A stretch of DNA of 64,000 bases from Pasteurella oralis (lineage in GTDB: Bacteria > Pseudomonadota > Gammaproteobacteria > Enterobacterales > Pasteurellaceae): NCBI RefSeq assembly GCF_002850605.1, contig NZ_NXGB01000008.1, positions 1-64,000 of the forward strand, in the 5' to 3' direction. The translations under genes were made by a program, and so were the position numbers. Shown here piece by piece: positions 9,149-20,091 of this stretch. Every line of letters begins with the position of its first letter. Position 1 is the first letter of the stretch. The notes under the pieces were generated by a model. The model was not told where the DNA came from. It did no database searches and was given only the letters and a program-made list of their open reading frames with translations.

Positions 9149-10735
9149 CTAATAAATAACAACAGCAACTAATGCCGCAATTACGCCATATAAGAACATT
9201 GGTATAACCGTGCGTTTTAAAATCGCGCCTTCTTGGTTGCTCACATTCAATACGGTACATACTGCAATAATGTTATTTAAACACACCATATTTCCCATTG
9301 CGCCCCCCACAGATTGTAGTGCGAGGATAAGCGGAACTGACATGCCAGTTGTTTCTGCGATAGATAATTGAATTCCACCGAAAGTTAAGTTTGAAACGGT
9401 GTTTGAACCTGAGAAAAACGCGCCGATTGCACCTAAATAAGAAGAGAAGTAAACCCATTTATCGCCAGTCACATCAGCAAAGGTTTTGCCAATAGTAATT
9501 ACCATCGAATCATAGTTATCATTACCCACCAGCATCAATTTTACCATAACTAATGCCCCTAATAAGGCAAAGAATGGTTTTTTAGTTTGATGATAAGTCG
9601 TTGATACAATGTTCTTAGTTTTCTCGCCATTCAATTTAAACACCAAAATAGAGATAATCACAGTCACAATAAATGGAATGAGAGATGGTACATAAAGTGT
9701 CTTATAGCTCTCGTTAATTCCTTGCCCTAAAATATTATTTAAGGACAGAATAAGCGCCTGACTAACTTTAAACTCGCCTAATCCACCAAGCGAAACAGAG
9801 AACCATGTTGTTGCATCATTGAGTAACTGTTTGATACCTAATTGATGAATACGCGTCACAATTAAGATCACAATTAACATCATGGTTGGGAAAAGTGCTT
9901 TGAAGACTTGATTAAATGCCACTTTTTCTAGTTGTAGATCAGTATTATCTGCTTTGCTAATACCAATGCCTTTATTAGCAACTAAAATTGAAATTAATAA
10001 CCCAATGGCGCCGCCAACAAGTGATGGGAATTCATAATTTACTTGTGCTAATAAGAAATACGGTACCGTACAAGCAAGAATACTAATATAAATAAAGACT
10101 AAGTTTTGCTTAATTTGTTTCCAACCGACGAGGAAACGTAATGCTAATAATGGAATGACAAAAGCAGCAATGAAGTGAATAAATGCTGTTTTTTGCCCTA
10201 ACTCAAGTACAACATCATCACTCAACCCTAACGCGCCAAAACCAAACCATGTTGGTGTTCCGACTGCACCGAAAGATACTGGCACAGAGTTCATGACTAA
10301 TGCAAGCATAGCCACTTGTAATGGTTTAAAACCTAAACCAACTAAAATAGGTGCAGCAATTGCAGCAGGGGTACCAAAACCACTTGCCCCTTCAATCATA
10401 AAAGCAAACGCCCAGCCGATGATCATAATCTGAGCAACAGGATTCGGATTAATATTTGCTAACCACTTACGCAACACGTCAGTGCTGCCAGAAACTTCCA
10501 TCATACGATTAAATAAAATCGCACCAAAAATGATCGTAATTGGAGTTTGGGTTGCAATTAAGCCAGCAATCACATTAGCATTTAAACGAGTTAAATCTGT
10601 ACCAAAGTAAAATGCTTGTAAAAGATAAGTTAACAACGCAATTAGCGGAAGTGCAATATAAGAAGGTAAGCTATTGCGTTTTACCATTAAATAAATCAAT
10701 AACGCAATTGGAAGAATACTTAAAAAGAAAATCAT
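9149..10735 (-). CDS. lctP: L-lactate permease
   Basis: Proton-coupled L-lactate importer of the LctP family, inner membrane, with about 12-14 hydrophobic segments. Family signatures include FMIEGASGFGTPAAIAAPILVGLGFKP and, near the C terminus, AIGAFFSGSNTVSNLTFGGIQ. The open frame reaches a TTG at 10771, but ATG at 10735 has AGGA 7 bp upstream and starts MIFFLSILPIAL, giving 528 residues, close to the family length. It sits at the head of the lactate cluster with lutABC downstream. A perfect CRP palindrome lies about 200 bp upstream. Confidence 0.93.
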   Translation of the reverse strand: MIFFLSILPIALLIYLMVKRNSLPSYIALPLIALLTYLLQAFYFGTDLTRLNANVIAGLIATQTPITIIFGAILFNRMMEVSGSTDVLRKWLANINPNPVAQIMIIGWAFAFMIEGASGFGTPAAIAAPILVGLGFKPLQVAMLALVMNSVPVSFGAVGTPTWFGFGALGLSDDVVLELGQKTAFIHFIAAFVIPLLALRFLVGWKQIKQNLVFIYISILACTVPYFLLAQVNYEFPSLVGGAIGLLISILVANKGIGISKADNTDLQLEKVAFNQVFKALFPTMMLIVILIVTRIHQLGIKQLLNDATTWFSVSLGGLGEFKVSQALILSLNNILGQGINESYKTLYVPSLIPFIVTVIISILVFKLNGEKTKNIVSTTYHQTKKPFFALLGALVMVKLMLVGNDNYDSMVITIGKTFADVTGDKWVYFSSYLGAIGAFFSGSNTVSNLTFGGIQLSIAETTGMSVPLILALQSVGGAMGNMVCLNNIIAVCTVLNVSNQEGAILKRTVIPMFLYGVIAALVAVVIY

Positions 10736-11043
10736 AAAAAATCCTATAAATAAGCTAGATTTCAACGCCAAATTAAAATATTAAAAACCAATATAACCAC
10801 TTATGAGTAGATATTTAAATGCAAAATTAAATTGTACAAATAATATACTTTTACTCATTAATGTTAATGACATGTTATATTAAAGTAATTAAAAAAAAAT
10901 GCTTTAAAAAAGATCGTATTTTATGTGATTTAATTCACATATCTAATAAATCACTTTCAATTTTGATTAATTAATAAACGATATTAAGTACAATGATTTT
11001 TATTTTCTGCGAATAAATTAATTTAATTTATTTAAAATAATCA
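10736..11043. other. lctP upstream region
   Basis: About 300 bp of very AT-rich sequence without a convincing gene. It carries the CRP palindrome at 10924-10939. I could not choose a single -10/-35 pair on the minus strand with confidence. Confidence 0.6.
10924..10939. promoter_or_regulatory. CRP binding site upstream of lctP
   Basis: TGTGA-TTTAAT-TCACA matches the CRP consensus in all ten conserved positions, and the palindrome extends one more pair each side plus a T/A pair (TATGTGA...TCACATA). Activation of lactate use when preferred sugars are absent would be expected. cyaA, which makes the cAMP, is in the same window. Confidence 0.8.
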
Positions 11044-11076
11044 AAAAAGGCTATGTATTGTTTACATAGCCTTTTT
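11044..11076. terminator. purB terminator
   Basis: Perfect 14-bp inverted repeat (11044-11057 with 11063-11076, AAAAAGGCTATGTA arm, 5-nt loop) with A and T runs at its ends. It lies downstream of purB on the minus strand and insulates it from lctP. Confidence 0.88.
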
Positions 11077-11145
11077 AATTTTGTTTAAATTTAAAGCAAA
11101 TTATTTTAATCTAAAAAAATAAATAAAGCTTAAAATTTAATCTAT

Positions 11146-12540
<1,395 letters not shown>

Positions 12541-13152
12541 TTAAAGTGAAGAATAAATTTGCTTTGCCATAGCAATAATTTTACGACGTGAGAACAAAAT
12601 CTGCCATTTTGTTCCACCAACTTGTTTCCATAAGACGGCAGAGCGAATCCCCGCTAATAAACAAGCACGAATCCGATTATGCATAGCAGGTTGTTGCAAA
12701 TAAAGGGTTGAACCTGTGACTTGAATTTTACGTCCTAATGGACTGATTACATCAACATAAATACTCGCTAATGTCGATAACATTTGTTCATCCTGCAAAT
12801 CATAATGTGTCAGTTGTGTAGGTAAATATTGAATACGACGAGCAAGCTCTGCTTTTACATTTGGTTTTTTATTGAGTTTACCTTCTAGTGCAAGCAGACT
12901 AATCCAATATCGGCTCAGATCAGATCCGCTACCATTCATCTGCTCTAGTAAGGTTTCTAGCCCTAATTTCAGGTTTTGCTCGTTACCACCAAAGACAGCC
13001 AATGTATCTTCTGGATTCATTTGCAATAAGGTATTTAAGCTAGTTTCCAGTGCAGCTTGATCAGCTTGCCCTTGTTGCGCAAATTGCTGTACCAATTTTG
13101 CTGCTTGACATACGCCTGCAAGCGCTAAAGTAATATCGTAATAATTTGCCAT
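12541..13152 (-). CDS. hflD: high frequency lysogenization protein HflD homologue
   Basis: Membrane-associated protein known in E. coli for lowering phage lambda CII activity; its native role is unclear. Nearly the whole protein aligns by eye with E. coli HflD ([72 protein letters not shown]). The open frame extends to 13206, but homologues begin at MANYYDIT, the ATG at 13152, giving 203 residues. No strong ribosome site is visible there. In E. coli mnmA precedes hflD; here the divergent neighbour is scrK instead. Confidence 0.88.
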   Translation of the reverse strand: MANYYDITLALAGVCQAAKLVQQFAQQGQADQAALETSLNTLLQMNPEDTLAVFGGNEQNLKLGLETLLEQMNGSGSDLSRYWISLLALEGKLNKKPNVKAELARRIQYLPTQLTHYDLQDEQMLSTLASIYVDVISPLGRKIQVTGSTLYLQQPAMHNRIRACLLAGIRSAVLWKQVGGTKWQILFSRRKIIAMAKQIYSSL

Positions 13153-13238
13153 ATCGTCAGATAACTTAGGATAAAAAAATCGGCGGACAATATAGCACTT
13201 TTTCACTCTTTTTTAAAGTTACGTATTTTATCTGAAAG

Positions 13239-13254
13239 TTTGATCTTGATCGCA
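13239..13254. promoter_or_regulatory. possible CRP site upstream of scrK
   Basis: TTTGA-TCTTGA-TCGCA matches the CRP consensus at 8 of 10 key positions and lies 23 bp upstream of the ScrR-type palindrome. Plausible for a sucrose regulon, but the match is imperfect. Confidence 0.4.
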
Positions 13255-13276
13255 AATTTTAAAACCCAAATTGCAA

Positions 13277-13294
13277 AACTAAAACGTTTTAGTT
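13277..13294. promoter_or_regulatory. ScrR-type operator upstream of scrK
   Basis: AACTAAAACGTTTTAGTT is a perfect 18-bp palindrome with the central CG typical of LacI/GalR-family operators. The same 16-bp core occurs twice in front of scrA and nowhere else that I noticed, so ScrR is the likely binder. Confidence 0.82.
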
Positions 13295-13334
13295 ACTATT
13301 CAGAACTATCTAATTCAACGAAAGGGGATTGAAC

Positions 13335-14258
13335 ATGAGTAAAATTTGGGTGTTAGGCGATGCAGTAGTTGATTTAATTCCAGATGGTCCACATCATTAT
13401 TTACGCTGCCCAGGTGGCGCGCCAGCTAACGTCGCTGTAGGTATTGCGCGTTTAGGTGGTAATACTGGGTTTATCGGTTGTGTGGGGGATGATCCGTTGG
13501 GTCGCTTTATGCAAGCAACTTTGCAACAAGAAAAAGTTTGTACACAACAAATGCGATTAGATCCTCAGCAACGGACTTCTACCGTTATTGTGTCTTTAGA
13601 GCAAGGTGAACGCAGTTTTACTTTCATGGTCAATCCAAGTGCGGATCAATTTTTAGAAATATCTGATTTACCTGAATTTCAAAAAAATGATTGGTTACAT
13701 TGTTGCTCTATCGCACTAATCAATAATCCTTCTCGCCATACTACATTGACCGCAATTAAACAAATCAAAACGAAAGGTGGTTTTTTCTCTTTCGATCCTA
13801 ATTTACGTGAATCGCTCTGGTCAAGTCATGATGAAATGAAAAATATCGTCAATCAAGTCATTGCTCAAGCAGATGTACTTAAATTTTCAGAAGAAGAACT
13901 CATTTTGTTAACTGACAGCCAAAATCTCGAGCAAGCAACACAAAAGCTCACAAACCAATACCCTGAAAAATTAATCATAATTACTTTAGGTAAAGCAGGC
14001 GCAAGATATTACCTCAATGGCGAAAGCCAAATTGTGTCAGGTAAACCATTGCAACCAGTAGATACAACGGGGGCTGGCGATGCGTTTGTAAGTGGGCTAT
14101 TAGCTGGATTATCTCAAGTAGAAATTTGGCAAAAATCGACTGCACTTATCCCAATTATTCAACAAGCTAATGCTTGTGGTGCCTTAGCCACAACAGCAAA
14201 AGGAGCCATGTCAGCCTTACCTAATCGTGCTGAACTTGATCGTTTTCTTGCACAATAA
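13335..14258 (+). CDS. scrK: fructokinase
   Basis: Phosphorylates the fructose released from sucrose 6-phosphate to fructose 6-phosphate. PfkB-family sugar kinase: signature 1 is visible as GGAPANVAVGIARLGG near residue 33, and signature 2 with the catalytic aspartate as DTTGAGDAFVSG near 247. A TTG two codons upstream is in frame, but ATG 13335 follows AAAGGGG and gives MSKIWVLGDAVVDLIP, 307 residues. First gene of the scrK-scrB-scrR run, with an operator palindrome 40 bp upstream. Confidence 0.92.
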   Translation: MSKIWVLGDAVVDLIPDGPHHYLRCPGGAPANVAVGIARLGGNTGFIGCVGDDPLGRFMQATLQQEKVCTQQMRLDPQQRTSTVIVSLEQGERSFTFMVNPSADQFLEISDLPEFQKNDWLHCCSIALINNPSRHTTLTAIKQIKTKGGFFSFDPNLRESLWSSHDEMKNIVNQVIAQADVLKFSEEELILLTDSQNLEQATQKLTNQYPEKLIIITLGKAGARYYLNGESQIVSGKPLQPVDTTGAGDAFVSGLLAGLSQVEIWQKSTALIPIIQQANACGALATTAKGAMSALPNRAELDRFLAQ

Positions 14259-14294
14259 AACACAATTAATTTTCAGCCGACTTTGGAGTTCATG

Positions 14295-15731
14295 ATGCAT
14301 ATTTTCAACCATGGCAAATACAAAAGCTTACACGCACAATCTGTTGGCGAATTAGCGCAAATTCGCCAACAAGTCTTGTCTGATAACGAATTTCGTCCAA
14401 CTTATCATCTTGCGCCTGATACGGGTTTATTAAATGATCCAAACGGTTTAATTTTTGATGGTGAAAATTACCATATTTTTTATCAATGGTTCCCTTATGC
14501 TGCCCTGCATGGTATGAAACATTGGCAACATGTGATCACAGCAGATTTTCAACATTTTCGTTATGCTGAACCGCTTATTCCTGATCAATTATTTGAATCT
14601 CATGGTTGTTATTCGGGAGGAGCGATCTTGTGGCAAGATCAGATTATCGCCTTTTATACGGGTAATACGCGTAATGAACAACAACGCATTCCACACCAAA
14701 ATATAGCTATTTTTAGTAAAAGCGGCAAACTATTAGAGAAACGTTGCTTGCTCAATCAAGCACCTGTTGGTTATAGCGAACATGTACGTGATCCAAAACC
14801 ATTCATTAGCACAGAAGGTAAAATCCGTTTTATTCTTGGCGCACAGCGCCAAAATGGCACGGGGACTGCCCTGCTGTATGAAATGCCTGATCTTGATAGT
14901 ACACCTCAATTATTAGGAGAATTAACCCTCACACAGTTTAATAACCAAGGTGTTTTTATGTGGGAATGTCCTGATTTATTTCAATTAGCAGATAAATCTG
15001 TTTTTATTTGGTCACCACAAGGTAAACCACGCGAAGAACACCATTTTCAAAATAACTATCATGCCACTTATGCACTTGGTGTATTACAAGATAAAACCTT
15101 TCACACTGAACATATTGACGAATTAGATTATGGATTTGATTTTTATGCCCCTCAAAGTGTTTATCAGGGTAAAGGCATCTTTTATGGCTGGGTTGGATTA
15201 CCCGACTTAACTTATCCAACAGATCGATATCAATGGCATTCAATGTTGAGTTTACCGCGCCAACTCACTTTACAACAAGGTAAACTCTATCAAAAACCCA
15301 TTGCCCAACTGTACGCACAATTACATCCAATACAACAGTTTAGTATCCAAGAAGCACAAATTATAGATAGGCTAGACACTGCTTACCTCACTTTTACTCC
15401 ACAAAATCAAAATTTCACGATGACATTTTTCAGTAATAGCGCACAACATCAACTTGTCATCAGCTACCACAATGGACTATTTAGCCTAGATAGAACACAG
15501 ACAAAACAGACCGCACTTATGCAAGAGTTTGGCACACTACGCCACTGTGAAATCACTGAGTTATACAAAGTCGAGATCTTTTTTGATCGTTCCGTAGTAG
15601 AAATTTTTCTCAATGATGGGGAAAAAGCTATGACATCACGTTTCTTTATTGAACAACGCAAAAATCAAATTAGCAGCTCTCGCCCAATCATGGTTTCTGT
15701 GGCACAATTACCTGCAATTTCGATTAAATAA
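14295..15731 (+). CDS. scrB: sucrose-6-phosphate hydrolase (GH32)
   Basis: Splits the sucrose 6-phosphate made by ScrA into glucose 6-phosphate and fructose. Glycoside hydrolase family 32 with its three acidic signatures: LNDPNGLIFDG (nucleophile Asp, near residue 45), RDPKP (transition-state stabiliser) and ECPDLF (acid/base Glu). A C-terminal beta-sandwich ends FFDRSVVEIFLNDGE, typical of the family. GGAG (14285-14288) serves ATG 14295 (or 14292, three bases nearer). About 478 residues. No signal peptide, so cytoplasmic, as needed for a PTS product. Lies 36 bp after scrK. Confidence 0.93.
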   Translation: MHIFNHGKYKSLHAQSVGELAQIRQQVLSDNEFRPTYHLAPDTGLLNDPNGLIFDGENYHIFYQWFPYAALHGMKHWQHVITADFQHFRYAEPLIPDQLFESHGCYSGGAILWQDQIIAFYTGNTRNEQQRIPHQNIAIFSKSGKLLEKRCLLNQAPVGYSEHVRDPKPFISTEGKIRFILGAQRQNGTGTALLYEMPDLDSTPQLLGELTLTQFNNQGVFMWECPDLFQLADKSVFIWSPQGKPREEHHFQNNYHATYALGVLQDKTFHTEHIDELDYGFDFYAPQSVYQGKGIFYGWVGLPDLTYPTDRYQWHSMLSLPRQLTLQQGKLYQKPIAQLYAQLHPIQQFSIQEAQIIDRLDTAYLTFTPQNQNFTMTFFSNSAQHQLVISYHNGLFSLDRTQTKQTALMQEFGTLRHCEITELYKVEIFFDRSVVEIFLNDGEKAMTSRFFIEQRKNQISSSRPIMVSVAQLPAISIK

Positions 15732-15753
15732 TGGACTATATAACAGCGAAGCC

Positions 15754-16773
15754 ATGAAAAATACCAGTAAAAAACGCGTTACGCTCAATGACATTGCCAC
15801 ACTCAGTGGTTTATCAACTACCACAGTGAGCATGATTTTGAATGGTCGTGGTGAAGAATTTAAGATTAAAGCTGAAACTTGTCAGCGTGTAAAAGCTATT
15901 GCACAAGCGGAAGGTTATCGTGTCAATGTTTACGCAAAATCCTTGAAAACTCAACGCTCGAATGTGATCGGTCTAGTGATTCCTGATTTAACGAACTATG
16001 GTTTTGCTTACACGGCAAAAATGTTAGAAAAACAATGTCATGAAAATGGGTTACAACTTGTCATCGCTTGTTCTGACGACAATCCACAACAAGAAAAACT
16101 CGCAACTGAGCGTTTATTGGATCGTCAGATTGATTTTTTAATCACAGCTCCAACACATCAAGATCCCTATTATTATCAACAAATTGCTCAACAAACGCCC
16201 ATTTTACAATTAGATCGCTATGTGCCTAATTTAGATCTACGTTACATTATTAGTAATGATAGTGACAAAATTGCTGAACTTGTTCAGTATCTTGCCCAAA
16301 AATATCAACCGAAAGAATTTGTCTATTTTGGTGGTCAATTTGCGCTCTCACCTAGTGAATCACGTTTACAAGGCTTTTTAACTGGACTCGCGCAAGCTCA
16401 TATACCACCGCAAAACGATTGGATTTTACACCGCACTTATCAACCTGAGTCAGGTTATCAAATGTTAGCTGAAGTAAAACAGCGCTTAGGACGCTTACCT
16501 GAAGCAATTTTTACGGCTTCCTATACGCTACTAGAAGGAGTTTTACGTTATCTCACTGAACATCAACAAATGGATCATTTGCTCAACCGTCAATTACATT
16601 TAGCGACATTTGATGATCATGATTTATTAAATGCCCTACCATTTCATATTCATTCTATTAAACAAAATCATCAAGTTATTGCGCAACAGGCTTTTGCAAC
16701 AGTACAACAAATTTTGCACGGCGAGCAAACTAGCAATATAAAAATTGACTGTGAAATTATTTATCGCAATTGA
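15754..16773 (+). CDS. scrR: LacI-family sucrose operon repressor
   Basis: Transcription factor with an N-terminal LacI-type helix-turn-helix (VTLNDIATLSGLSTTTVSMIL) followed by a periplasmic-binding-protein-like sugar domain (NVIGLVIPDLTNYGFA; SNDSDKIAELVQYL). The frame is open back into scrB, but ATG 15754 places the HTH at residues 8-28, as in the family, and gives 339 residues. It lies 22 bp after scrB in the same operon. The three identical palindromes before scrK and scrA are the likely operators, so it would also repress its own transcription. Confidence 0.9.
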   Translation: MKNTSKKRVTLNDIATLSGLSTTTVSMILNGRGEEFKIKAETCQRVKAIAQAEGYRVNVYAKSLKTQRSNVIGLVIPDLTNYGFAYTAKMLEKQCHENGLQLVIACSDDNPQQEKLATERLLDRQIDFLITAPTHQDPYYYQQIAQQTPILQLDRYVPNLDLRYIISNDSDKIAELVQYLAQKYQPKEFVYFGGQFALSPSESRLQGFLTGLAQAHIPPQNDWILHRTYQPESGYQMLAEVKQRLGRLPEAIFTASYTLLEGVLRYLTEHQQMDHLLNRQLHLATFDDHDLLNALPFHIHSIKQNHQVIAQQAFATVQQILHGEQTSNIKIDCEIIYRN

Positions 16774-16930
16774 TTTGACACTTCTTCCCTACTTACTCCC
16801 TTTTTCCTGAAAGGATTGCACCTTTCTTCTGTACGCTTTAATGATCTTTCCTTTCAAGTGCAGTCTGTTTTACGAAAATGTCTACTTTGCTAAAGTGCTT
16901 TTTCAATAAAAACGTGATCTACGCCGCAAA

Positions 16931-16946
16931 ACTAAAACGTTTTAGT
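16931..16946. promoter_or_regulatory. ScrR-type operator 1 upstream of scrA
   Basis: Perfect palindrome ACTAAAACGTTTTAGT, identical to the core before scrK. Its centre is 32 bp, about three helical turns, from the next copy, a spacing that favours cooperative binding on one face. Confidence 0.82.
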
Positions 16947-16961
16947 AAATTTATATTTCAA

Positions 16962-16979
16962 AACTAAAACGTTTTAGTT
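16962..16979. promoter_or_regulatory. ScrR-type operator 2 upstream of scrA
   Basis: AACTAAAACGTTTTAGTT, the same 18-bp palindrome as before scrK, 50 bp ahead of the scrA start codon, where repressor would block the promoter. Confidence 0.82.
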
Positions 16980-17028
16980 AAAATACATTTAATGTTTAAA
17001 TATCTACTATTGATTAAGGTGACTCAAC

Positions 17029-18450
17029 ATGAACTTTCCACTTATTGCTCAACAAGTCATTGAAAAATTGGGCGGCAAAGAAAATATCTCAGCTGTCGCA
17101 TATTGCGCAACGCGTTTACGCCTTGTCGTCGTCGATGAAAGCCAAATTGACAAAGAAGGGATCGAAAATATCGAAGGTGTAAAAGGTCAATTTGCCGTAG
17201 CCGGGCAATATCAAATTATATTTGGCTCTGGCACAGTTAATGAAGTATATACCGAATTAAGTCAACAATTAGGTATCGGCGATATGACTAGTGCCGATGT
17301 TGCTGCCGCTGGTAATGAAAAACAAGGCTTACTACAGCGTTTAGTCAAAGGCTTGGCAGATATTTTCGTACCTATTATCCCTGCTATCGTAGCAGGTGGT
17401 TTATTAATGGGTATCCACAGTATGTTAACGGCCAAGGGCTTCTTTGTGGATGAAAAAAACGTCGTCGATCTCTACCCAGCTATCGCCCACTTAGTAGATT
17501 TTATTAATACGGTTGCTAACGCGCCTTTCGTTTTCTTACCCGTGTTACTAGGTTTTTCCGCAACTCGTAAATTCGGTGGAAACCCTTATCTAGGGGCGGC
17601 ACTAGGTATGTTACTTGTTCACCCTGCATTAGCAGATGGTTGGAACTATGCCTTAACCTTAGCCAATGGTAACATTCAATACTGGCAAATTTTTGGTCTA
17701 GAAATTGAACGTGTTGGTTATCAAGGCACCGTCATTCCTGTGTTAATTGCCTCTTGGGTATTAGCCACACTTGAGAAAAATTTACGCACAATTGTGCCTT
17801 CATTCTTAGATAATTTAATCACACCACTCTTTGCATTATTTATTACTGGGTTATTAGCATTCACCATTATCGGTCCATTTGGACGTGAAGCGGGTTCATT
17901 GATTAGTACTGGCTTAACTTGGTTATATGACACACTTGGCTTTATTGGTGGTGCCATTTTCGGGACACTGTATGCGCCAATCGTAATTACAGGGATGCAC
18001 CAAACCTTTATCGCCGTAGAAACTCAACTCTTGGCAGAAGTGGCACGTACAGGCGGTACTTTCATCTTCCCTATTGCCGCAATGTCAAACATTGCACAAG
18101 GCGCGGCTTGTTTAGGTGCAGCCTTTGTCATGAAAGATCCAAAAGTACGTGGTATTGCCGTACCTTCGGGTATCAGTGCGCTATTAGGAATTACAGAACC
18201 TGCGATGTTTGGTGTCAACTTACGTTATCGTTATCCATTTATCGCTGCAATGACAGGCGCAGGTATTTCGAGTGCTTTTATTGCGTTCTTTAATGTCAAA
18301 GCCATTGCCTTAGGTGCCGCAGGCTTACCAGGTATTCCATCAATTAAACCAGATAGTCTTGCGATGTATATTGTCGGCATGGCAATTTCTGCTACTATTG
18401 CTTTTTCTGTTACCGTGATTCTCGCTAAACGAGAGCAAATGAAGGCATAA
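17029..18450 (+). CDS. scrA: PTS sucrose transporter subunit EIIBC
   Basis: Imports and phosphorylates sucrose to sucrose 6-phosphate at the inner membrane. The EIIB domain (residues ~1-90) has the phosphorylated cysteine at residue 26 in AVAYCATRLRLVV. The EIIC domain follows with about ten membrane segments and the conserved GITEPAMFGVNLRYRYPF. There is no EIIA domain, so it depends on a glucose-type EIIA encoded elsewhere. 473 residues, normal for the EIIBC form. It has its own promoter region with two operator palindromes and is separated from scrR by 255 bp. Confidence 0.93.
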   Translation: MNFPLIAQQVIEKLGGKENISAVAYCATRLRLVVVDESQIDKEGIENIEGVKGQFAVAGQYQIIFGSGTVNEVYTELSQQLGIGDMTSADVAAAGNEKQGLLQRLVKGLADIFVPIIPAIVAGGLLMGIHSMLTAKGFFVDEKNVVDLYPAIAHLVDFINTVANAPFVFLPVLLGFSATRKFGGNPYLGAALGMLLVHPALADGWNYALTLANGNIQYWQIFGLEIERVGYQGTVIPVLIASWVLATLEKNLRTIVPSFLDNLITPLFALFITGLLAFTIIGPFGREAGSLISTGLTWLYDTLGFIGGAIFGTLYAPIVITGMHQTFIAVETQLLAEVARTGGTFIFPIAAMSNIAQGAACLGAAFVMKDPKVRGIAVPSGISALLGITEPAMFGVNLRYRYPFIAAMTGAGISSAFIAFFNVKAIALGAAGLPGIPSIKPDSLAMYIVGMAISATIAFSVTVILAKREQMKA

Positions 18451-18469
18451 TCAAACAATCTCTACACTG

Positions 18470-18500
18470 AATGCCGTGAAGTTATCACGGCATTTTTCTT
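18470..18500 (+). terminator. scrA terminator
   Basis: AATGCCGTGA (18470-18479) pairs with TCACGGCATT (18485-18494) around a 5-nt loop, followed by TTTCTTTTTT. Confidence 0.88.
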
Positions 18501-18550
18501 TTTTAACGCGTATAATAATGTTTCTATTTCTACGACGAAGGATCCTGAGT

Positions 18551-18958
18551 ATGATGCATTTATACAGAATATTGCTGATTTGTGCCGCACTTTTCCCAAC
18601 CATACTATTAGCTAAAATCAAGGTAGAGCAGCCTATTATTTTTCCAGCACAATCAGGGCAACCTACTGCCATTTTTATGCGGTTGCACAATAATAGCAAT
18701 CAAGAAGTAAGCCTCGCTATTGCACAAAGTGCAGACAAAGCTCGCTTGGAATTACATGGTACACAGAATGGGAAAATGCTCGAAGTCACTGGTATTCAAA
18801 TTCCAGCCCAAAGCACTACGGAGCTGAAACGAGGTGGTTTACATATTATGGTATTTAATCTTGAGAAACCGCTTGTAGTCGGCGATGACTATCCAATTAG
18901 CTTATTTTTTGATAATGGCGAAATAATTGATATCAAAGCTAAAGTCGTTTCGCCTTAA
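18551..18958 (+). CDS. periplasmic copper chaperone PCu(A)C family protein
   Basis: Predicted periplasmic Cu(I) carrier that supplies copper to respiratory oxidases or other cuproproteins. A signal peptide (YRILLICAALFPTILLA) precedes one PCuAC beta-barrel domain. The copper ligands fit the H(M)x10Mx21HxM pattern: LELHGT, GKMLEV, then GGLHIMVF near the C terminus. The frame opens earlier, inside the scrA terminator, but ATG 18551 has AAGGA 8 bp upstream and starts directly before the signal peptide; 135 residues. It sits between scrA and waaF with no obvious functional partner. Confidence 0.82.
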   Translation: MMHLYRILLICAALFPTILLAKIKVEQPIIFPAQSGQPTAIFMRLHNNSNQEVSLAIAQSADKARLELHGTQNGKMLEVTGIQIPAQSTTELKRGGLHIMVFNLEKPLVVGDDYPISLFFDNGEIIDIKAKVVSP

Positions 18959-19044
18959 ACTCATTAATCAGGAAAAACGTTTTTCTTCTGTTTAAAGCAG
19001 ATTACAATAAAACTCTCTTTTTGGACTAACTTAATGGAAGCATA

Positions 19045-20091
19045 ATGCGTATCTTAGTGATTGGACCGTCTTGGGTCGGCGACATGATGATGTCGCACAG
19101 CTTATATCAAACCCTTAAACAGCAATACCCCCATTGTGACATTGATGTCATGGCTCCGAATTGGTGTAAACCATTATTAGCACGTATGCCAGAAGTGCGC
19201 CAAGCCATTACGATGCCATTAGGGCATGGAGACTTTGCTTTAGGCGAACGCTACCGTTTGGGAAAAGCGTTGCGCGATCAATACGATATAGCGATTATTT
19301 TACCTAATTCACTAAAATCGGCGTTTATTCCATTTTTTGCCAATATTCCACATCGTCGAGGTTGGAAAGGAGAAAGTCGCTATATTCTGCTCAATGATCT
19401 ACGTAGTAACAAAAAAGCGTATCCAATGATGGTGCAACGTTACGTTGCGCTTGGCTACGATAAAGAAATGACTCCTACTGCAGAAAACTTAGTCTATCCG
19501 ATACCTTACTTGCAAGTCGATCCTGTACAACAAGCAGCCACACTGGAAAAATTCAAAAACCAGACCGCACTTTGTCAACAACGACCAGCCATTGGCTTTT
19601 GCCCTGGCGCTGAATTTGGTCCAGCTAAACGCTGGCCACATTACCATTATGCTAAACTCGCTGAAATGCTAATTGAACAAGGGTATGCAATTCGTTTATT
19701 TGGCTCAAACAAAGATGAAAGCGTCGGAGAACAAATTCGCCAAGCTTTACCTGAACAACTCCGTCAATTCTGTCTGAATTTAGCAGGGCAAACTTCACTA
19801 AATGAAGCCGTCGATCTGATCGCAGATTGTGCCGCAATTGTAACGAATGATAGTGGATTAATGCATATTGCGGCGGCAGTTAAGCGCCCCTTAGTTGCAC
19901 TTTATGGTCCAACAAGTCCAACCTATACACCACCGTTATCTGACCAAGCAGTGATTATTCGCTTAATTGAAGGCGGCTTAATTAAAGTACGCAAAGGAAA
20001 AGACAGTGAAGAAGGCTATCATCAAAGTTTGATTGATATTCAACCTGAAATGGTATTGGAAAAATTGACTGAGTTACTAAATAAAGTATGA
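19045..20091 (+). CDS. waaF: ADP-heptose:LPS heptosyltransferase II
   Basis: Adds the second L-glycero-D-manno-heptose to the LPS inner core at the cytoplasmic face of the inner membrane. GT9-family fold: N-terminal MRILVIGPSWVGDMMMSHSLYQTL is characteristic of WaaF, FCPGAEFGPAKRWP is in the acceptor/donor cleft, and NDSGLMHIAAAVKRPLVALYG marks the ADP-heptose-binding region near residue 265. 348 residues. Overlaps waaC by 4 bp (ATGA), so the pair is translationally coupled. GGAAG precedes the start. Confidence 0.93.
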   Translation: MRILVIGPSWVGDMMMSHSLYQTLKQQYPHCDIDVMAPNWCKPLLARMPEVRQAITMPLGHGDFALGERYRLGKALRDQYDIAIILPNSLKSAFIPFFANIPHRRGWKGESRYILLNDLRSNKKAYPMMVQRYVALGYDKEMTPTAENLVYPIPYLQVDPVQQAATLEKFKNQTALCQQRPAIGFCPGAEFGPAKRWPHYHYAKLAEMLIEQGYAIRLFGSNKDESVGEQIRQALPEQLRQFCLNLAGQTSLNEAVDLIADCAAIVTNDSGLMHIAAAVKRPLVALYGPTSPTYTPPLSDQAVIIRLIEGGLIKVRKGKDSEEGYHQSLIDIQPEMVLEKLTELLNKV

